Below are positions 35,777 through 48,240 of a DNA stretch of 64,000 bases, piece after piece. The notes below the pieces were generated by a model. That model was not told the origin of the DNA. It was given only the letters and a program-made list of their open reading frames with translations, and ran no database searches. Each line of letters starts with the position of its first letter. Within the stretch, counting starts at the first letter, position 1. This DNA is from Isoetes taiwanensis (taxonomy: Eukaryota > Streptophyta > Lycopodiopsida > Isoetales > Isoetaceae). The position numbers were made by a program, and so were the translations under genes. Location: the NCBI GenBank assembly GCA_021234155.1, contig JAJEKV010000326.1, positions 186,001-250,000 of the forward strand, given 5' to 3'.

Positions 35777-36205
35777 ATACCACTTGTTCGTGATTTTTGT
35801 GTCTACCACCTACTCGTGGTTTTCCCATACTAATGGTTGCCACCTACTCGTGGGCCATTAATTCTTGGTTGCCACCTACTCGTGGACCAATTCTGTTCTT
35901 GGTTGCCACCTCTACTCGTGGATCAATTTAGTTCTTGGTTACCACCTCCTCGTGGACCAATTTGACTCGAGGTCCCCACCTACTCGTGGGTCTCTTTCTG
36001 CTGTGATTACCACCTACTCATGGGTCACATTCACTTGTGATTACCACCTCCTCGTGGGTCACATACACTTGTGATTAGCACCTACTCGTGGGTCACATTA
36101 ACTCATGATTACCACGTATTCGTGGGTCACATTAACTCTGATTGCCACCTTCTCGTGGATCAGTCACTTGTGAGTACCACCTACTCGTGGGTCACTGGAT
36201 AAACC
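35777..36205. repeat. Minisatellite with 13 CCACCTACTCGTGG units
   Basis: Thirteen units of roughly 34 bp share a core TACCACCTACTCGTGGGTC followed by a variable AT-rich spacer. Each core has CCAC/GTGG ends that can pair. The first three-quarters use the spacer CAATT(C/T)...TTCTTGGT and the last part uses ACATTAACT...GTGAT, so there are two subfamilies. The array begins exactly where the LINE reading frame stops. Confidence 0.85.
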
Positions 36206-36577
36206 GAATTCAATGTGAAGTTTGCTCTCAAGATTGACTGCTCTCAAACTTCTCGGAACACCAGTTCTCTTTTTCAAATCTCCTAAAAAAAATGCTACGC
36301 ATCTTAACTCCCTAGATTGATCTTTATATGTATCTTAACTTCCTAGATTGATCTGTATGTGTATATGCAAAAGTATCTCATGTGATGAGTAACTTAAGAA
36401 TTACTTTATTTAAGACTCGAGAAATAATCCAAGTTCTTGTTTCGTTGGAATATTTCCCCTTTTTGTTGCTTTGTTGGATTCCAGCATCCTTCAAAACACT
36501 TAGAGCTCTTTTATGACCACACCAAAGATCATGACAATGGTTCCCCTACCCACAATTCCAAAGAAAATTGAAACTGC

Positions 36578-37513
36578 CCTCTGATACCAATTGATATGAA
36601 CTTCCTTGAATACCTGAATAAACATAAGAAATTTTACACAAATTAGTAGCCAAAGCCGTATTCAAAAGAGCTCTCCACCCAATCGGGCCATTCGGCTAGC
36701 AATATCAAGCTGGAACATAAAGACAGTAAGACATATCTGGCAATCAGCTTCCGCTAGTAGCTCCTCCTTCGAGCTGGCAGTCCTCAATATGATACACCAA
36801 GAGTTGGGTTTAGGAATAGTTATAGGTTACTAGACAAGATCGATTCAAGGGCCAAGAGTAAAGCAGTCTTCTTTGACCCCCAGTCACTCTTTCTGCCATT
36901 TCTCTCTCATTTGGATGAATCAGAAAAGTGCCATACCAATCTGGAAACTAGACTTCGAGTCGGTTCCGGAAAAGTAAAATTCTCCCAAATCTAATCTCCG
37001 CTTGCGAAGATATTGCCAACTAAATTTCAGGCTCTATTTATAGTTGTCTCCATGACTTTAGCCTTCTTTGGCCTGTCTTTGCCTTTGCCCTTGCCTTTTG
37101 TTCCCAACCATGATATCACATACTCTATTGATGCCCTATTGCTCATGTAACTACGTCATATTTTGTTGTACAAGAAGACTTCTAGAGCCCTATCAAACAA
37201 AGAAGCAGGCTCCTGTCCCATTAGGAGTTGCATCATGACTTTCATAATAGCATTTGCTCAGCATAACAAACAATAATTAGTTTAGATCCCAAAGATAGAC
37301 CACCACTCCTTTGCCTCTATGTCAGCTTCATGGAGAAAGCAAAAGATTGGCTTATGAATGACAATTTCTTATCATAAGATATTGTATATTCAACTGTTGA
37401 TTAAAAAAGCATGGCGATTAGTGTTTCTGATGATAAATTGGATTCTTATGACGCTCTTCATAATAGTAGTCTTGTAATCTTGTGTAACTTGAAGAAACTC
37501 CATTTTTATATCA
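36578..37513 (-). repeat. Ty1/copia-type LTR with primer-binding site
   Basis: On the minus strand, TGGTATCAGAGGG (36577-36589) matches the initiator tRNA-Met primer site of plant copia elements. It lies two bases beyond a block bounded by TGATAT (36592) and ATATCA (37508-37513). That 922-bp block is read as a 5' LTR. The expected internal region to the left is not recognisable, so the element is truncated, possibly by the minisatellite region. Confidence 0.5.
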
Positions 37514-37559
37514 GGAAAAATCCTTAAATTTCCTATTTTTTAGATAGTCCCTTTTAAAC

Positions 37560-37991
37560 TTCTATTATCATTTTTCTACTTCTCTACGCTATGCGAACTG
37601 GTCCGTCCTGGCCAGCCCTTGCATGAGATGCTAAGCACGAGCTTGGTACGGAGGTTGGGCTCATACATTCAAGAGATCATGGATCGCCAAGATCAGCTCG
37701 TTCCTCGGGCACTTACCTGATACATGTACATATTTCTGTGTATATTTGTATTTTATTTGTACAGTTTGACAGCAAACCTATTCCCGTCACGAATTTTCCT
37801 CCAAACAACCCTTTAGGGCAGGGAAGGGGTTTTAAACCCGGACAGTAATACGCTTGCTGTGCCTCCTGTTTGAGTCCCATAGGCCAATTGGTCTCCATGG
37901 ATGATAAAAACTCTATTCTATTCTATTCTATTCTATTCTATTTTATTCTATTCTATTCTATTCTATTCTATTCTATTCTATTCTATTCTAT
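37560..37991 (+). mobile_element. 5'-truncated LINE 3' end with ATTCT tail
   Basis: GAGTCCCATAGGCCAATTGG, CTCCATGGATGATAAAAAC and a 78-base pure pentanucleotide tail (37914-37991) match the LINE 3' end at 26515-26584. The tail is the longest and cleanest in the window, which suggests a recent insertion. Confidence 0.65.
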
Positions 37992-38169
37992 CTGAGCCTA
38001 CGGTGTTTTGCAATTCTGTAATGCCAGTAAGTAACCCGTCTTTCTTTTTAAGATTGAAATATTCCTGGCAACACATTGATAGTTGAATTTAGCATCTTAG
38101 CTGACACATTTGCATTGCAACATCATATCCTTTCTTGATTTTTTGCAACACGATGGCAAATACGAAAAC

Positions 38170-40624
38170 AAACACAAAGGGCGTGTGTCTGACTTTGCTA
38201 CATCCTATTATATCCCATTAGCTTCCACAGACCACAGCACCCCACCCCAGGCAAACCCCAGCACAGCCTGCTGACGCAGGCCGAGCCTGCCTGGGAAAAC
38301 CAAGAAGGGCCACCAAGGAAGGCCCGTCGCGAGATGCAATGGGCAAGGGAGAGACATCCTCCATGAAGAAGGAGGCCGGGCCAAGACCCCACAACTGGCC
38401 GGCTCGTGAGGCGAGAATTTGGCTACTCGAGCCCCACAGGGCCCCCGCCATTGGCGAGAACCTTGGGCCGGCATCCAAAGCCGGGTTGAGGTTAACAGCG
38501 GTTCGCATTAAGGCCCGAGATCTTAGAGATGGAGTCCGCAACATCCTGTGTGTTACGCGGATAGTTGATGATAGCAAAACAACAGATCACCGAAGTTGGA
38601 GACAAAAGCCGCACGGGTGGGCTTTTACAACATCCGCTTGGTGCACTTTGAGAGCGGCAAAGACCGGCGAGGTGCTTCGCCGCAGATATGCGTTCGCGTG
38701 GATACCTCGGACGATGCGAGGCAGATTAAAGGCAGAAGCAGGCGATTCGCGATCCGCCTCAGCTCGCGCGCCGAGGTCGATGAGGCCAATGCCATGGCAC
38801 GGGCGAAAGCATGAGCCACACTCCGGTTGGAAGTTGAGGATGATGCCACCGCGCAAGACGCAGGTTGCGAGCCGCCTGAAGTTAACCAGGGAGACCGAGC
38901 ACCCTTCCGGAGAAGTTTGGCACAGGACCGAAATGCAGGAGCTTCGATTTGTCGTTGCCCGGCAAAGCAAGGGCCTCCATGAGGCGCATGAACAATGGCG
39001 GCGCTGCATGCAGGAGATGGCAAGACAGGACCAAACCTTGCAAGAGCTGAGCTCCAGACTTCCAGCCGAGCGAAGCCGCGACATGACACACCATCGCCAA
39101 GCCCAACAAACGCAAGGCGTGTCCGGGATCACGGTCAACACAACAGCCAAACGCCCCGGCGGCCGCCAGCCCGCCCCTTTCATCATCAGCGTCTAGCCAC
39201 GGGCGAATGGGCGGTGCCTGCCCCTCACCGGGGCCGAGTCTCGGAGTGGCCTTAGCGGCGTAGCCACAACCCTAGTAGTCCGGGGCTGCTCGGAAGGCTG
39301 GGAGAGAATCTCACGGGAAGATACACACCACGGATCCTTGGGGCATGGCGTTTCTCGGTCCAAGACACATTGCTCAGTTCTGCTTTACCCAGCGCCATGG
39401 GTCCAGCCCGGACCCGCAACGTCGTGGGTGTTCCGCGTTTGCGGATGCACAAGTTCGAGAGGCCATACCGCTGACGTGGGCAAATTCTTGAAGGAACATC
39501 TCGTATGTGGTAGGGATCTTACTCCATTAGGAGGAGGCCCGGCGGGAGTTCGCCCGAGGGGTGAGAGATGCACGCCATCGACCAAATCTTTGCCGGCGCA
39601 CTGCTTTCGCCCAAATGCTACCCTGGCGCCTCCGGCTCACGCTCCTCCCGTAATCTGCCCTACAACCCGGCACCGCTCATTTCGCCAAATCTTTGCCTCT
39701 GCTGCCTCGCCGCCTCGCCTCGTCACTTGTCCGCCCGCTGACTTCGGTCAAGCGCTCCCGGCCATTTGGTCGCCTTAGTGACACACACTACACAAGCATC
39801 TCCGATCGTTCAATAGGGAATTGTGCCTCCGGTGGTGGTCCGAACCGGGGTTTCCGTGGCGAATGGGCTGATAGCCTCAATTCAAAAAGAGGCTGTGGAC
39901 ATGGACCTCATCTTTTCATGGAGACATGGAACACCAGAGACCACAGGCCGCCCGTCTGCCGTGGTGCGGCATTTTTCGGTGTTCAATGGTTATCTGGGGA
40001 GGCGTGGCCATGGTGGGGTTACTGCTACTCTTGGGTAGCTCGGCACATTTGGTTTCCCTCGAGGAAGATCGGCCGGACATAACCGCTACTTGTGGGTCCG
40101 AGTGCACCACCACAGCGGCGATCCTCTCTTCCTAGGCGCTTGCTACTTTCCCCATGCGAGAGAGTCCCTTCTATCACAAGCCACCGGGTGGGCCGGGATG
40201 GACCCTTATGTCGATCTATATGATGACATATAGCGGCCTAGTGAGATGGGCAAAGTCATGCTCCTTGGAGACTTCAATGCAGCGGACGGGGGTGGAAGCG
40301 GGCCATGCGGCTGGACCCCCGCGGGATGGCGTCTTTGCGGTTGCGTCCCCAGAGGCGGCTTGCCCACGGCGACTCGAGGGACGGTCAGTCACCCGCTTCT
40401 CGCGAACAATTGCTCTCGATGTGTGGTATCTTTGACCGCTCATATGCAAGCGGACGATCCGGGGACGAGGAGGCCGACTCGGATCACCTCCCACTCTATG
40501 TGAGGGTGGCCTGGCCAATCGCTCACGGCCCCCTCAAGTAGCGGCACCTTGCCGACCTCGGTTGCGCTTGGATTATGAGCGGTAGGAGGGTTCTACCGAC
40601 ATGCTCGCGGAAAGCCCCCCTCCC
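38170..40624 (+). mobile_element. LINE, left part (split by a copia element)
   Basis: This segment holds a high-G+C ORF1 with a Gln/Glu-rich coiled-coil stretch near 38930-39090, and an endonuclease with Leu-Leu-Gly-Asp-Phe-Asn-Ala near 40260. The sequence corresponds to the first half of the LINE at 21980-26590. Many frame changes are present. It is broken at 40625 by the copia element and resumes at 45420. Confidence 0.65.
38339..39196 (+). pseudogene. LINE ORF1-like open frame
   Basis: A 285-codon open frame is rich in Arg, Ala and Gln. Its C-terminal third (about residues 190-250) has heptad-like spacing of Leu/Val/Met, as expected for a trimerising coiled coil. It corresponds in position to the ORF1 remnant at 22092-22830. 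No zinc knuckle is seen. The product would not be functional without the downstream RNA-binding domain, which is out of frame. Confidence 0.45.
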
Positions 40625-40913
40625 TGTTGGAAAGCGTATCAGCTATGGTGATACAAACCAGCAACCTGAAAGTGAGCCCAAAGCCGGAAGCAAGATCGGA
40701 AGAGACACAATAGGAATAGAATAGGAACAATCAATGTTCTATGTATTGCATGTAATCTATAAGTACATGGAATGAATGGCACCGAAGGCCAACAAATAGG
40801 AAACGAAGGCCAAAGGCGAGATGTACATGATGTACTTCTAATGTATTCTAATGTACATCAATATATCTAACGTCTGAAATGTACTCTAATAATGTACGGC
40901 TTGAATTCTAACA
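40625..40913 (-). repeat. 3' LTR of the copia element
   Basis: 289 bp, TGTTGG to TAACA as read on the plus strand. Compared with the partner LTR, nearly all differences lie at CAG/CTG words. Confidence 0.9.
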
Positions 40914-40920
40914 CCCTTTC
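40914..40920 (-). other. Polypurine tract
   Basis: Minus-strand GAAAGGG directly adjoins the 3' LTR, where plus-strand DNA synthesis is primed. Confidence 0.75.
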
Positions 40921-40999
40921 AAAATTTGGATAATCCGAAACCTTTTGAATGGTATAACACCAAGTCTTTGATCTAAACCGGTACAAACTTTTGTGTGCC

Positions 41000-43900
41000 C
41001 GGTGGCTTAGTAAAGATATCTCGCAACCATTGCACCAATTGGGCTTAATAGATTAATGAAATGATTGCTTTCTCCACTAGATCCGGACATAATGATAATG
41101 AATTGGAATGTGCTTTGTCCGAGGATGATGTCCCTGGTAAACTCCGCCATTTTCATGCAGCTTTGGTTGTCCACATAAACATGAATAGGTTGCCGCGCGT
41201 GAAATATCGACATCATTAAGCAAGTGGTCATACCAAATAAGATCCTGCAACTCCGGTAGATAAGGCAATGTATTACGCCTCTCGCTGAAGATCGGGCTAC
41301 AGCATTGCTTTTTTTGTTTATCCACCCTCATCGCACCTCCATAAAACATGCATGTGCTACCGTAGTGGAATGAGAATCCTGTTGTTGCCCCAACTTGCAT
41401 CGATAAATGCATGAAGACTTGCTGATCCGTTATCACAATAATGATTCCATACTCTTTTGTTCCTTGCAAATAGCGAAGAACACTGCTTTGCTAGTCGCCA
41501 ATGCTTTAACTCATAACGGTGATTAAAAACCGACTCAATGCAATCACAAACAAAACAAAGATCAGGTCGTGTTATGGTCATGAGATACATCAAACTCCCA
41601 ACAAGTTGCCTATATGGTAGAGAAGATGATGCACACATTATCACAAACAGGCTCATCTTCAAACAATTTGAGGCCCGACTTCCATTGGCGTCGAAACAGG
41701 GCTTACAATCGCCATGCGAAATTGCTCAGCGTAAATTCAGCATACCGAGGTTGGCTGATATGAATTAGCCTCTTCTTCCTATCACGATGTATCTCAGATA
41801 CCTAAGAAAGAGCTAGCTGCACCCAAATCTTTCATCTTAAACCTGCTAGCTAGTTTAGATTTAAGTGCTTGAACATCAAGAAGATTGCTGCCCATTGCAA
41901 GCATATCATCCACATATAGCACTAAAATCAAATACATACCTCCCATGCACTTAATGTAGACATTAGAATCATTGTAGCAACCTGAAATCCTTCATGCTTA
42001 AGTGCATCATCAAACTTCTTGTACCAAACCCGAGACGCCGCTTCAAGCCATAAATGGCCTTCCAGGAGTTTACATACCTTGTTTTTCTGGCGGATACTTC
42101 AAAAACACGGAGGTTGCAAAAGATATAAATGTCCTCAAGAAGATCTCCATTCAGAAATGCCAGTATCTACATCCATTTGATGAATTTCCCTATCCATTTT
42201 GGCTCCTAAGGCAAGCAAAACACGCAAGCTATTCATTCTCACGACCGGTGAAAATGTCTCATCATAATCAAGACCTTTGACTTGGCTGAAACCTCGAGCA
42301 ACTAGCCTTGCCTTATACTTGTCAAGGCTGCCATCAGCCTTGTACTTTTTGGTGAATAGCCATTTGCAATCCACTGCTTTGCGCCCAATGGGCAAATCAG
42401 CAAGTTCCCATACCTGGTTTGCATCCATGGATGCGAGCTCTACCTCAGCTGCCCGTTTCCAATGGGGAGCTTCAGAGGAAGCCCATGCTTCCTCAATGCT
42501 TGCTGGTTCACCTTGCACTGCCAAGCAACACCATTCAACCAAACTAAGTTCAGCATTTTCAAGAACTTTACGAGAAGGTGTTCTGCTACGTGGTGACAAC
42601 GGTTGATCAGGAGGAGGGGGCATTCCAATGAGCCGAGGATCAGGAAGAACTTGATTATGAGGTGGATCATCATTGATGGGTTGTTGCACATCTGCTGGCA
42701 AAGGCACATCTTGCTGCTGGTCTAGCCTCAAATCTTGAAGCTCAACGAGTGGAGGATCATCAAGAACAAGATATTTGTCTTGAATGAAGTTTCCATCTGC
42801 AAGTGGATCAATACACATAGAATTTGACTCATCAAAAACTACTTCTGAGCTGGTATATACCTTTCTCCGCTCTTGATCCCACAACAAGTATGCTTTATGA
42901 TTAGGTGCATAGCCAATGAAAGTGCATTTGGTGCTACGGGCATCAAATTTTCTGCGCAAATGCTCAGGAACATGTACATAAGCGGTACATCCAAAGGTGC
43001 GCAAATGAGAAACATCCGGTTTCTCTCCGCACCAAGCTTCTTCTCGAGTCATCAGTTATCCAAGGCAACCGTGGTCAACTGTTTTGCACATGAGCTGCTG
43101 CAGCAATTGCATCAGCCCAAAAAATACTTTGGCAAATGACTTTCAGCAAGCATACTTCCGCATTGCATTGCACAAAGTGCGATTCTTCCTCTCCTAACAC
43201 CGTTTTGTTGAGGAGTAGCCCTCGTTGTGCATTGACGCTGAATCCCCGCCTCGATCACATGTATCATGAAAGAGATCACTAAGATACTCTCCACCACCAT
43301 CGGTCGCAATTGCTTGATCTTCCTCCTGTCGATTTCTACACATGCTTTATACAATTTAAAAGCCTCAAGAGCATCACTTTTCTTGGTTAGAAAATAGACA
43401 ATTGTTTTCCGACTAAAATCATCAATAAACGTGATGAAATAGACTCGCCTTACCAAAGGCCTTGACACCTCTGTTGGTCCACAAAGGTCTGAGTGGATAA
43501 GCTCCAGCACTTGCTTAGCTCTGCTGCCGACACTTGCAAATGATCTACGAGGGTGCTTACCAAGGATACATGCTTCACAAAGATCCGGGTCTGCCTTCAT
43601 AGTTATCTTCATGCCATGAACCATGTTCTTCATTTGCATAATTTTCAACGCTTGAACATTAGCGTGACTGCATACCTTTGTGCCAAAGTAGCACTTTCTC
43701 CTTTTCTTTTTGTCGATACAACTAGGGCCCGATTTGGATCGATACCTCCAGCTCATACAAATTTCCATGTCTTGAGCCCTTGGCCACTATATCCCTTCAA
43801 TCCGTGCATTCTTCAAGAAAAGAACTTCCTTATCATCAAAGAAAACTTGCGGCACCAGCATCTGCTGCACATGCAACTGACAAAAGGTTTTTTCGCACTC

Positions 43901-45031
43901 GGGACATGTAAGGTTTCTGGAAGCACTGTACTTTCACCATTCAATAGCGTGAAATGATATTGACCACTTCCTTGCACTTCAATTTCACTATAATCTCCCA
44001 ATTGCACCAGACTTTTGTCATTTTGATAACTTGAGAATAGATCCCTACCCTTCAACATCACTGACGTGCATGCAGAATCCACTGTAAGAACCTTCTTTCC
44101 AGCAGCAATACATGCACTTGTTTCCACAACAGAAGCCTCCCCTTTAATTCTGAGACTCCGGTCTGATTGGATAACAAGAGAAGCCTCTCCCTTGATGACT
44201 TGTGCCTCAACTAGGTGTGCTTTCTCTGATTTGTTCTTTCCCTCTGGACAATCGGCTGCATAATGGCCATATTCAAAACAGTTCCTGCATTGCCCTCTCT
44301 TGGCATAAACTTTCTTCGGACGTGCTCCTTTTGATCCTTCCACCTTCCCATCTGATTGCTTTTTGTAATGAGGCTTCTTATCTTGCCTCCCTCGTGCAAG
44401 CATAGCTTGTGATGGCTTGGAATCCTCCACTTTGTCTTTCAAGCGCATCTCTTTCTGCAAAAGCTTAGAGACGGCATCATCCCATGAAAGACTACTTTGA
44501 GCTGTCAAGAAATCAACAAAGTTTTCCCATGAATTAGGAAGAGAAGCATACAACTGGAGCTTTTGTTGTCCCTCTGGAACTGCATACTTGGAATCTGCTG
44601 CTGCCAACATATCAAACATCTCCTTCATTTGATTTATGTGTGTATTCAGATCAGCTCCTTCCACATACTTGCAATTCCTAATCTATGTATACAAATGCAT
44701 AACTTCACCTTCTGTTTTGGTGCCATACTTACCTTCAAGCCAAATCCAAAGAGAATAGCTGCCCTGATCCACATCTACTTGCATGACTATGGCTCTGGAA
44801 AGACACATACATAATGCAAGCCATTGCTCTATTATCACGGCGTTGCCAATCCTTTTGAAGCTTGATTTGAGCTGCTGTCCCAACATTCTCTGGTTTAGTT
44901 TCAGACCCATCCACTATATCCCAGACATCCTCTGCCATTAGATATAACTTCATGGATTTCTTCCAGCCTTGAAACCCTTTACCATCAAACATAGGTGGCT
45001 TCAGAATTGCTGATACAGATCTGGTCTCCAT
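41000..45031 (-). pseudogene. Ty1/copia gag-pol polyprotein, disrupted
   Basis: The start ATG at 45031 opens a copia gag (Phe-Asp-Gly-x3-Phe-x2-Trp near residues 15-22). A CCHC zinc knuckle follows at about 44250-44292, then a protease with Val-Asp-Ser-Ala near 44080. The integrase spans 43112-43768 with Gly-Lys-x-x-Arg-x-x-Phe and His-Ser-Asp-Leu-Cys-Gly-Pro. The RT begins near 42420 with Lys-Trp-Leu-Phe and Tyr-Lys-Ala-Arg-Leu-Val-Ala-Arg-Gly, and has its catalytic Tyr-Val-Asp-Asp at 41905-41916. RNase H remnants reach about 41000. The open pieces are 44735-45031, 43813-44664, 43112-43768, 42135-43052, 41357-41662 and 41077-41469, in different frames. As written it cannot make a full polyprotein, but see the CAG/CTG note: some breaks may be sequence errors. 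Confidence 0.85.
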
Positions 45032-45115
45032 GACCTTCTCCTGCTCAAATAAGTATTCTACCAGAATTGTTCTCCCAAGTTCCTCTATTGTCGAACTTCC
45101 CTTTACATGCCAATA

Positions 45116-45128
45116 GGCTCTGATACCA
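45116..45128 (-). other. Primer-binding site (initiator tRNA-Met type)
   Basis: Minus-strand TGGTATCAGAGCC lies immediately next to the 5' LTR. It is the standard plant copia primer site. Confidence 0.85.
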
Positions 45129-45419
45129 TGTTGGAAAACGTATCAGCTATGGACTGATACAAACCTGCAGCACAGAGTGAGCCAAAGCGGAAGCAAGATC
45201 GGAAGAGACACAATAGGAATAGAATAGGAACAATCTGGATGTTCTATGTATTGCATGTAATCTATAAGTACATGGAATGAATGGCACTGAAAGGCCAACA
45301 GCCGGAAACAGAAGGCCAAAGGCCAGAGATGTACATGATGTACTTCTAATGTACTCTAATGTACATCAATATATCTAACGTACAGAAATGTACTCTAATG
45401 TACAGCTTGAATTCTAACA
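45129..45419 (-). repeat. 5' LTR of the copia element
   Basis: 291 bp with the same ends as the left LTR. It directly adjoins the primer-binding site. Confidence 0.9.
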
Positions 45420-46330
45420 CTCCCAACAGTTCTGCGGGCCACATGCTGGAGCAGCAAACCAACCAACTGGTTGAGCTCCTGAGCGGGCAGGGCATACCGC
45501 TGGGGAGACCTCCCCCGCCGAGGAGATCAGGCCCCAACCTTTCCGCGTAACGGATGGTTTGATGTCGAAGTGTAGAGGAACATAAACAGCGCACTCCATC
45601 TCATCGCGGTATCGGAGACACGCTGAAGCCAAAGCTACACCGTACCATTACCGCGCCTTCCTCAAGGAAATAAAGGCAAGGTACACGGCAAGGCACCAAG
45701 GAGAAATGTTCTACCGCTAGACACCCATCGAAGAACTTTAAAGGCGCCCAGGGTACTCCAAAGGCCAAAGACAGCGACCCACGGGGGCACATCGGTGGAG
45801 CAATGGGAGCGGTACTGCATCAGCTTTTATGATCCCAGGGAACCGCGGACAAATGTACCCCGCTAACATGGCCAATGGCGGGTGATCTGCAACGAAGATG
45901 TCGAAGAGGGGTCAGAGCACCGCTAATGGGAAGGCAGCAGACTTAGACGGCTTACAGCGGAGTTGCTCAAGTGGGCGGGGCGGCCCATGGTGCGATCGGC
46001 TTCTTTCGCACTTTGTTCAACAGCGGCGCAAGAAGAGTTTTTTCGGTCATGGACCACGTGCGGGGTTGTTCCGGATATACAAGGCGAGGGACCCACACTT
46101 CGTCCACCAATTACGAACCATCATGGTCATTCGGTGTTTGCCAAAGGCGTTGGCGGGCATTCTCGAACCGCGGGTAACCCCGGTGGCAGAGGCGCGTGAA
46201 AATCAGGGCACTTAGCGAGGGCGGGCTTCCGATCCCGATATTCGAACATTGATCACATCTTCACATTCAGTCGACTATTACCCTCCAGGAACGTCAATGT
46301 CGATTTACAAGAAATCATCGACAAATGTCG
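45420..46330 (+). mobile_element. LINE, right part (continuation)
   Basis: Across the copia insertion, LINE sequence resumes with a pre-RT region and, near 46225-46275, a His-Ile-Phe-Thr segment comparable to the RT block near 24970 of the other LINE. Open pieces at 45898-46215 are out of frame with one another. The Tyr-x-Asp-Asp motif and 3' end were not found. Confidence 0.6.
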
Positions 46331-48106
46331 GCATTCACTCATCGCAATTGAAAACATGTAAAACTGCAATGATGATGGTCTCTACACTCGAAGAGTAGAA
46401 GCCACTTTGGAAAAAGTGCAGGAGATTGAAGACAACTAAAGACAGCTCCCGACGTGTCGAGCTGATTAAAGAAGCATAGTGGCTCATCCGTAGCAGGACA
46501 ACCACTCGTCTTCGCAATACCGATAATACGCAGTTTCAAGCCAAGTATGTGCTGCTCGTCTGTCGGTGAACTACCCGTCTCAGAAGTGGGAATCCATTCT
46601 TATCTAGGCAACAAGTTCTCAATTGATATATGTCTGGACATGTCTACCCTGTCCACATGTTCTGACATTGTATCAAGTACCGCCTCAATGCAATGCTTCA
46701 TATGTGGCTATAAGTCGGACTTGAATTTTTGTGTTGAAACATCACTTGTTCCCACACACTGGCCAACAGGATCTGGAACCAAGATCTGTATTAACTGTAA
46801 CAATTGCATTCATCTCTCAATAGACACAATCATAGATGTGGTCGTCGCCCCTCCCTCAGAATGAATAGCACGCACCTGATCATGGTGTGGAAATATTGAA
46901 CTTACAGATCTATAGTACTTTCGACACTGATCTCCTTTGCGCAACTCTTTTTTGGATTAAAGTAGGGCAAAAAAATTATGCGATGCTCATTTTGGGCGCC
47001 TGGATTCAAAATCGGGAGCTCTCAAACGTCCTTCCGCACTATTAAAGGTAACTTGGCAAAACCCTACCAGGCTGATTCTTGATGCTATCACCTGTGTGGC
47101 CTATGTGACTCTGAACGAGCCCACGCGCTATGTTCTCACACTAGAGCCATAGTATAGTCCAGGCTAGCATCCATTTTGGCACCTAGGAACATCACCAGCA
47201 GGCATGAGATCAATCATACCTCTATTTGCACGGAGATAAAATCCCTTCGGGGTGAGGAAGATTGCTTATACAATCTGGCACACTTCTATTCGGGACCAGT
47301 CGAGTTTCATGCCCCTCAGACATACATCACTTGAGCATTTGGAGCTATCTGGAGTAGCCGATAGTCATCATACATACTCCTATAGTTCCACTTAAACTCA
47401 TGTCACTTATGAGTGATACATGTGGGCTTGTCTTGTAAGTGAATAAGGTTCAATAGATTACTAGACTAGAAGCATACTCTTAATGCATCAATAGTAATAT
47501 TTTGGCCAAGCCTTTAACTGTCCTAGAATTCTATTTTTGCATGCATGCAAGACTAACATCACAGATATCATTCATTTAAAAACATTCCATTCCATTCATC
47601 TGTAACACTACAAGACTATACCAAAGAGGATCATAAAACTTATTTAATTAAAATGTCGTATATATGTTTGTGGTGATGAGGTTTATCCACTAGAAAATCT
47701 TTTTTTGCTACTTGTGATGATGCATCACACTGAAGTGCCATTTTTATGAGGTGCTTGAATGACCTATAAATGTTAAGAATCCCTATGCTTACCTGGATAC
47801 AAACCCTGCATTTATATTCATACAAACGGATGCAGTAGACATGAATCTTAACTATGACACAATCAAGAGTCAAACCCTTTAGTTCCATAGCTACAAGAAA
47901 TCGGCCCAAGTAACTCATGGTTCTTGTGAAGGCATTCAAGAATAAAAACCATCAAAAGAGAATGCAAATAAACTGCTCCATCGAGTTGCTATAGTTGGCA
48001 ATGGATGTGGAGAGGAATGCCTCCTCAAAAAAATTGTCTAATTGTTTTTCTATATTAAATGAAGGGATCCTACTAGGCTATTGTGGCCAAATTATAAAAG
48101 TTCATT
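46331..48106. other. Non-coding stretch
   Basis: No gene is supported. A 105-codon plus-strand open frame at 46547-46864 contains several Cys pairs (Cys-Phe-Ile-Cys, Cys-Ile-Asn-Cys) but no recognised domain. The remainder is AT-rich. Confidence 0.35.
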
Positions 48107-48240
48107 AATAGAATTGAATTGAATTGAATTTTATCGTCCACGTAGACTAAGCAGACCTATTATTATCCAGGGTGGAAAAAAAACCTCGTTGTGAAGGGTT
48201 TTTGAGGGAAGAATCTTCAGCAGTAATAGGCTTGCTAGTA
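48107..48240 (-). mobile_element. LINE 3' end, minus strand
   Basis: On the minus strand, CTACGTGGACGATAAAA followed by an AATTC tail (48107-48131) matches the conserved LINE 3' terminus. Upstream, at 48190-48215, a GAAGGGTTTTTGAGGGAA stretch resembles the hairpin module at 26443-26487. Confidence 0.5.

Larger units (their letters stand above)
40625..45419 (-). mobile_element. Complete Ty1/copia retrotransposon
   Basis: The element is 4795 bp long on the minus strand: 5' LTR (45129-45419), PBS (45116-45128), gag-pol (45031 down to about 41000), PPT (40914-40920) and 3' LTR (40625-40913). It is flanked by a perfect 5-bp target duplication CTCCC (40620-40624 and 45420-45424). The order gag, protease, integrase, RT, RNase H is that of Ty1/copia. 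It sits inside a LINE. The polyprotein frame is broken several times. Confidence 0.9.

Noticed and set aside
35777-36205. CRISPR-like array
   Set aside because: The repeats are imperfect, the spacers are related to each other and there are no cas genes. It is a eukaryotic minisatellite.
38587-39186. 199-codon minus-strand frame
   Set aside because: It is antisense to LINE ORF1 in G+C-rich DNA, with no recognisable domain.
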